A DNA stretch of 7,028 nucleotides. It comes from Gammaproteobacteria bacterium (GTDB lineage: Bacteria; Pseudomonadota; Gammaproteobacteria; UWMA-0217). The stretch lies in NCBI GenBank assembly GCA_011330835.1, contig DRPO01000520.1:1-7028 (forward strand). The letters run 5' to 3'. Below, piece by piece: positions 5,707 to 7,028 of the stretch (position 1 is its first letter; the number at the start of each line of letters is the position of its first letter). The notes under the pieces were generated by a model, which was not told the DNA's origin, did not search any database, and saw nothing but the letters and a program-made list of their open reading frames with translations. The position numbers and the translations under genes were made by a program.

Positions 5707-5752
5707 TTTGGCGATCAGGGATGCTCTCGTCAGCGTATTGTTGGTCGCCAAA
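5707..5752. repeat. Inverted repeat TTTGGCGA/TCGCCAAA in the divergent promoter region
   Basis: TTTGGCGA (5707-5714) and TCGCCAAA (5745-5752) are exact reverse complements, separated by 30 bases. They lie between the divergent DUF2909 and SURF1 genes. The right arm falls inside the spacer of the candidate SURF1 promoter (5738-5765), where a bound protein would block RNA polymerase. It may be a split operator; an RNA stem is the alternative. Confidence 0.5.
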
Positions 5753-5765
5753 GCTATAGTATAAC
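5738..5765 (+). promoter_or_regulatory. Candidate promoter for SURF1 unit
   Basis: TTGTTG (5738-5743), a 16-bp spacer, then TATAAC (5760-5765). An overlapping CTATAGT (5754-5760) resembles a sigma-S-type -10. A promoter is expected here because the upstream neighbour is on the other strand and coxC is terminated. The predicted start site, about 7 nt after the -10, falls at the SURF1 ATG itself (5772). Confidence 0.45.
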
Positions 5766-5771
5766 GCATCC

Positions 5772-6509
5772 ATGAGGCTGCAATGTCGACCCTGGGGGCT
5801 TTGCGTCGTGGTGGTTGCGATGTTTCTGATATTCCTCGCATTGGGGAATTGGCAGCTCAACCGCGCGTGGGAGAAGCAGGCGCTGCTGGACCGGGCGCAA
5901 ATGGCGTCCGAGGCGGCCCCGAAGCCCTTGCCTGTCGAAAGAAGCGATTTTGGCTCGCTACGGTATGCGCCGGTGGAAATTTCCGGGCGGTACGATACGG
6001 ATCGCCAGTTTCTGCTGGACAATGAAGTGAGAAACCATGTGGCGGGTTATAGCGTGCTGACGCCGCTTATAATCAAGGGGCGGAATGAAGCGGTGCTGGT
6101 TGATCGCGGCTGGATACCCCAGGGCTTGACCCGGCAGCTGTTGCCGGATGTCGGGTTTACGCAGGTGGACAAGACCATTCGGGGGACGGCCTATGTTCCT
6201 TTTGGCAAGGGTTTTCATCTGGGGGGCGTCGATGATGGCGAGATTGTCTGGCCCCGAGTGATTCAGTTTATTGATTTCGATGTCCTGAGCCGGCGTCTGG
6301 GATATGATCTGCTGCCGGTGATCATTCGCTTGTCGCCCGAAGCCGCGAATGGTTATCTGCGTCAATGGAAAATGGTCAACATGGGACCTGAGCGCCACCT
6401 GGGCTATGCGTTTCAGTGGTTCGCCCTTGCGGTGGCGATGGTTGTGATATTGGCGATTCTGATGTTCCGAAAAGAGTCGGTAGACAATTCGGTAGACAAT
6501 GATGAGTGA
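5772..6509 (+). CDS. SURF1 family cytochrome oxidase biogenesis protein
   Basis: A 245-residue membrane protein (Surf1/Shy1 family) that assists insertion of heme a into CoxA. It has transmembrane helices near each end (about 9-25 and 213-232) and a periplasmic domain between them. Family marks are LGNWQLNRAWEKQ (24-36), the GRYD block (72-75), the VDRGW motif (110-114) and GPERHLGYAFQWFALA (205-220), which leads into the second helix. ATG 5772 is the only start available: an in-frame TAG is at 5757-5759, and the next Met (residue 17) lies within the first helix. No ribosome site precedes it, consistent with a leaderless message. The C-terminal tail holds an exact SVDN-SVDN duplication (236-243). 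The end overlaps the next gene by 11 nt (or 8 if that gene starts at 6502). Confidence 0.94.
   Translation: MRLQCRPWGLCVVVVAMFLIFLALGNWQLNRAWEKQALLDRAQMASEAAPKPLPVERSDFGSLRYAPVEISGRYDTDRQFLLDNEVRNHVAGYSVLTPLIIKGRNEAVLVDRGWIPQGLTRQLLPDVGFTQVDKTIRGTAYVPFGKGFHLGGVDDGEIVWPRVIQFIDFDVLSRRLGYDLLPVIIRLSPEAANGYLRQWKMVNMGPERHLGYAFQWFALAVAMVVILAILMFRKESVDNSVDNDE
6477..6500 (+). repeat. Exact 12-bp tandem duplication
   Basis: TCGGTAGACAAT occurs twice back to back, at 6477-6488 and 6489-6500. It is in frame in SURF1 and adds a second SVDN to its tail. The second copy ends inside the first ATG of the next gene (6499-6501). Confidence 0.97.
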
Positions 6510-7028
6510 AACTGTCGTGAATGGTGAGTTGAAAGAAAACGGTGCGGGGACTTCGGTTCGCGCCCGGCAATGGCGTTCGCGCTTGATCATGGTTGGCCTG
6601 TTCCTGACCTTTTTCGGGCCGATCTTTCTCGCCATGTTTCTTTATTCGCATCTGGACATCTGGCATCCGGCGGGGACAGCCAATCATGGTGAGTTGCTGA
6701 CGCCGATTCACCCGCTTGAAACCCTGGATCTGATGGATGACGAAACCGGCGACCCGGTGACGATGGATTCGATCAAGGGGCGCTGGACGCTGATTTTCGT
6801 GGGCGAGGGGGGCTGTGATCTTGCCTGCGAAGCGAGCCTGTTCAAGGTGCGTCAGACGAGAATTCTTCTGGGGCGGGAGTTGCGGCGGGTGCGGTATCTT
6901 TTTCTGTCGCTGGACGACAAGGCCTCGCAAGCGGCGAAGGCAATCAGCGATCAGCATCCGCGCATGATGCGCGCCACGGCGGCGCCGGGGCTCGCGGATC
7001 GCCAGGCGGCGGCGTTCGGTGAGCATCC
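6499..7028 (+). CDS. Membrane-anchored SCO/thioredoxin-like protein of the oxidase cluster (3' end outside window)
   Basis: The first 176 residues are visible and the frame is open to the edge. After a polar N-terminus, one transmembrane helix spans about 29-49, followed by an extended segment, HPAGTANHGELLTPIHPL (56-73), and then a probable thioredoxin-like fold. Strand GRWTLIFVGEGGC leads to a CxxxC pair, C106 and C110 (GCDLAC), and a helix with the pattern KVRQTRILLGRELRRVR precedes the strand YLFLSLD. The Cys spacing matches SCO copper chaperones, but the usual CP after SCO cysteines is absent. Proteins like this commonly lie between SURF1 and heme A synthase in gammaproteobacterial clusters and are mostly unnamed. 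Copper transfer to CuA or thiol reduction is an inference; the SCO-type His ligand, if present, would be beyond the edge. The start may be ATG 6499 or 6502; both overlap SURF1. Confidence 0.8.
   Translation, partial: MMSETVVNGELKENGAGTSVRARQWRSRLIMVGLFLTFFGPIFLAMFLYSHLDIWHPAGTANHGELLTPIHPLETLDLMDDETGDPVTMDSIKGRWTLIFVGEGGCDLACEASLFKVRQTRILLGRELRRVRYLFLSLDDKASQAAKAISDQHPRMMRATAAPGLADRQAAAFGEH

Noticed and set aside
5958..7026. Two long - strand open frames opposite SURF1 and the SCO-like gene
   Set aside because: They are antisense to recognisable membrane proteins, lack family features, and run across the SURF1 stop and next start without relation to gene borders.
1..7028. CRISPR arrays, insertion sequences, tRNA/rRNA genes, defence or phage genes
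   Set aside because: None seen: there are no regularly spaced repeats, transposase-like frames or cloverleaf sequences, and almost all the DNA is accounted for by oxidase-linked genes.

Overview
The window is a chromosomal segment from a proteobacterium, most likely a gammaproteobacterium. It carries the aa3-type cytochrome c oxidase (complex IV) structural and assembly genes. The order DUF2244 gene, coxB (with a fused cytochrome c domain), coxA, tiny membrane gene, ctaG/cox11, coxC, reverse-strand DUF2909 gene, SURF1 gene, SCO-like gene matches the cluster I recall from Pseudomonas and relatives, where heme A synthase (ctaA), cyoE/ctaB and a SCO gene usually follow. That continuation lies past the right edge. 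Genus-level assignment is not possible from the sequence alone. The coding DNA is GC-rich.

Layout. Positions 1-113 hold the last 36 codons of a gene that looks like bioC (biotin synthesis). A strikingly AT-rich, non-coding 285-bp spacer follows (23% GC over 201-350). It probably carries the promoter and regulatory DNA of the oxidase operon. From 399 to 5314 all genes are on the + strand and tightly spaced: DUF2244 membrane protein (399-857), coxB (923-2047), coxA (2061-3635), a 37-aa single-helix protein (3708-3821), ctaG (3828-4445) and coxC (4448-5314). A perfect 8-bp stem with a T-run at 5336-5359 ends this unit. The DUF2909 two-helix protein lies on the - strand (5432-5671). It is divergent from a second + strand unit: SURF1 (5772-6509) overlapping a membrane-anchored thioredoxin-fold/SCO-like protein (6499 to the edge).

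How the genes work together. CoxB takes electrons through its own heme c and CuA centre and passes them to heme a and the heme a3-CuB site of CoxA. CoxC completes the three-subunit core. CtaG inserts CuB, SURF1 helps heme a insertion, and the SCO-like protein is a candidate for copper or thiol handling. DUF2244, DUF2909 and the 37-aa protein are conserved companions whose function cannot be read from sequence.

I see no mobile elements, CRISPR arrays, tRNA or rRNA genes. The main content is an ordinary respiratory cluster. The points that merit a second look are mostly regulatory: the structured AT-rich spacer, the inverted repeat around the SURF1 promoter, a possibly leaderless SURF1 mRNA, an exact 12-bp tandem duplication at the SURF1/next-gene junction, and the very small membrane gene.
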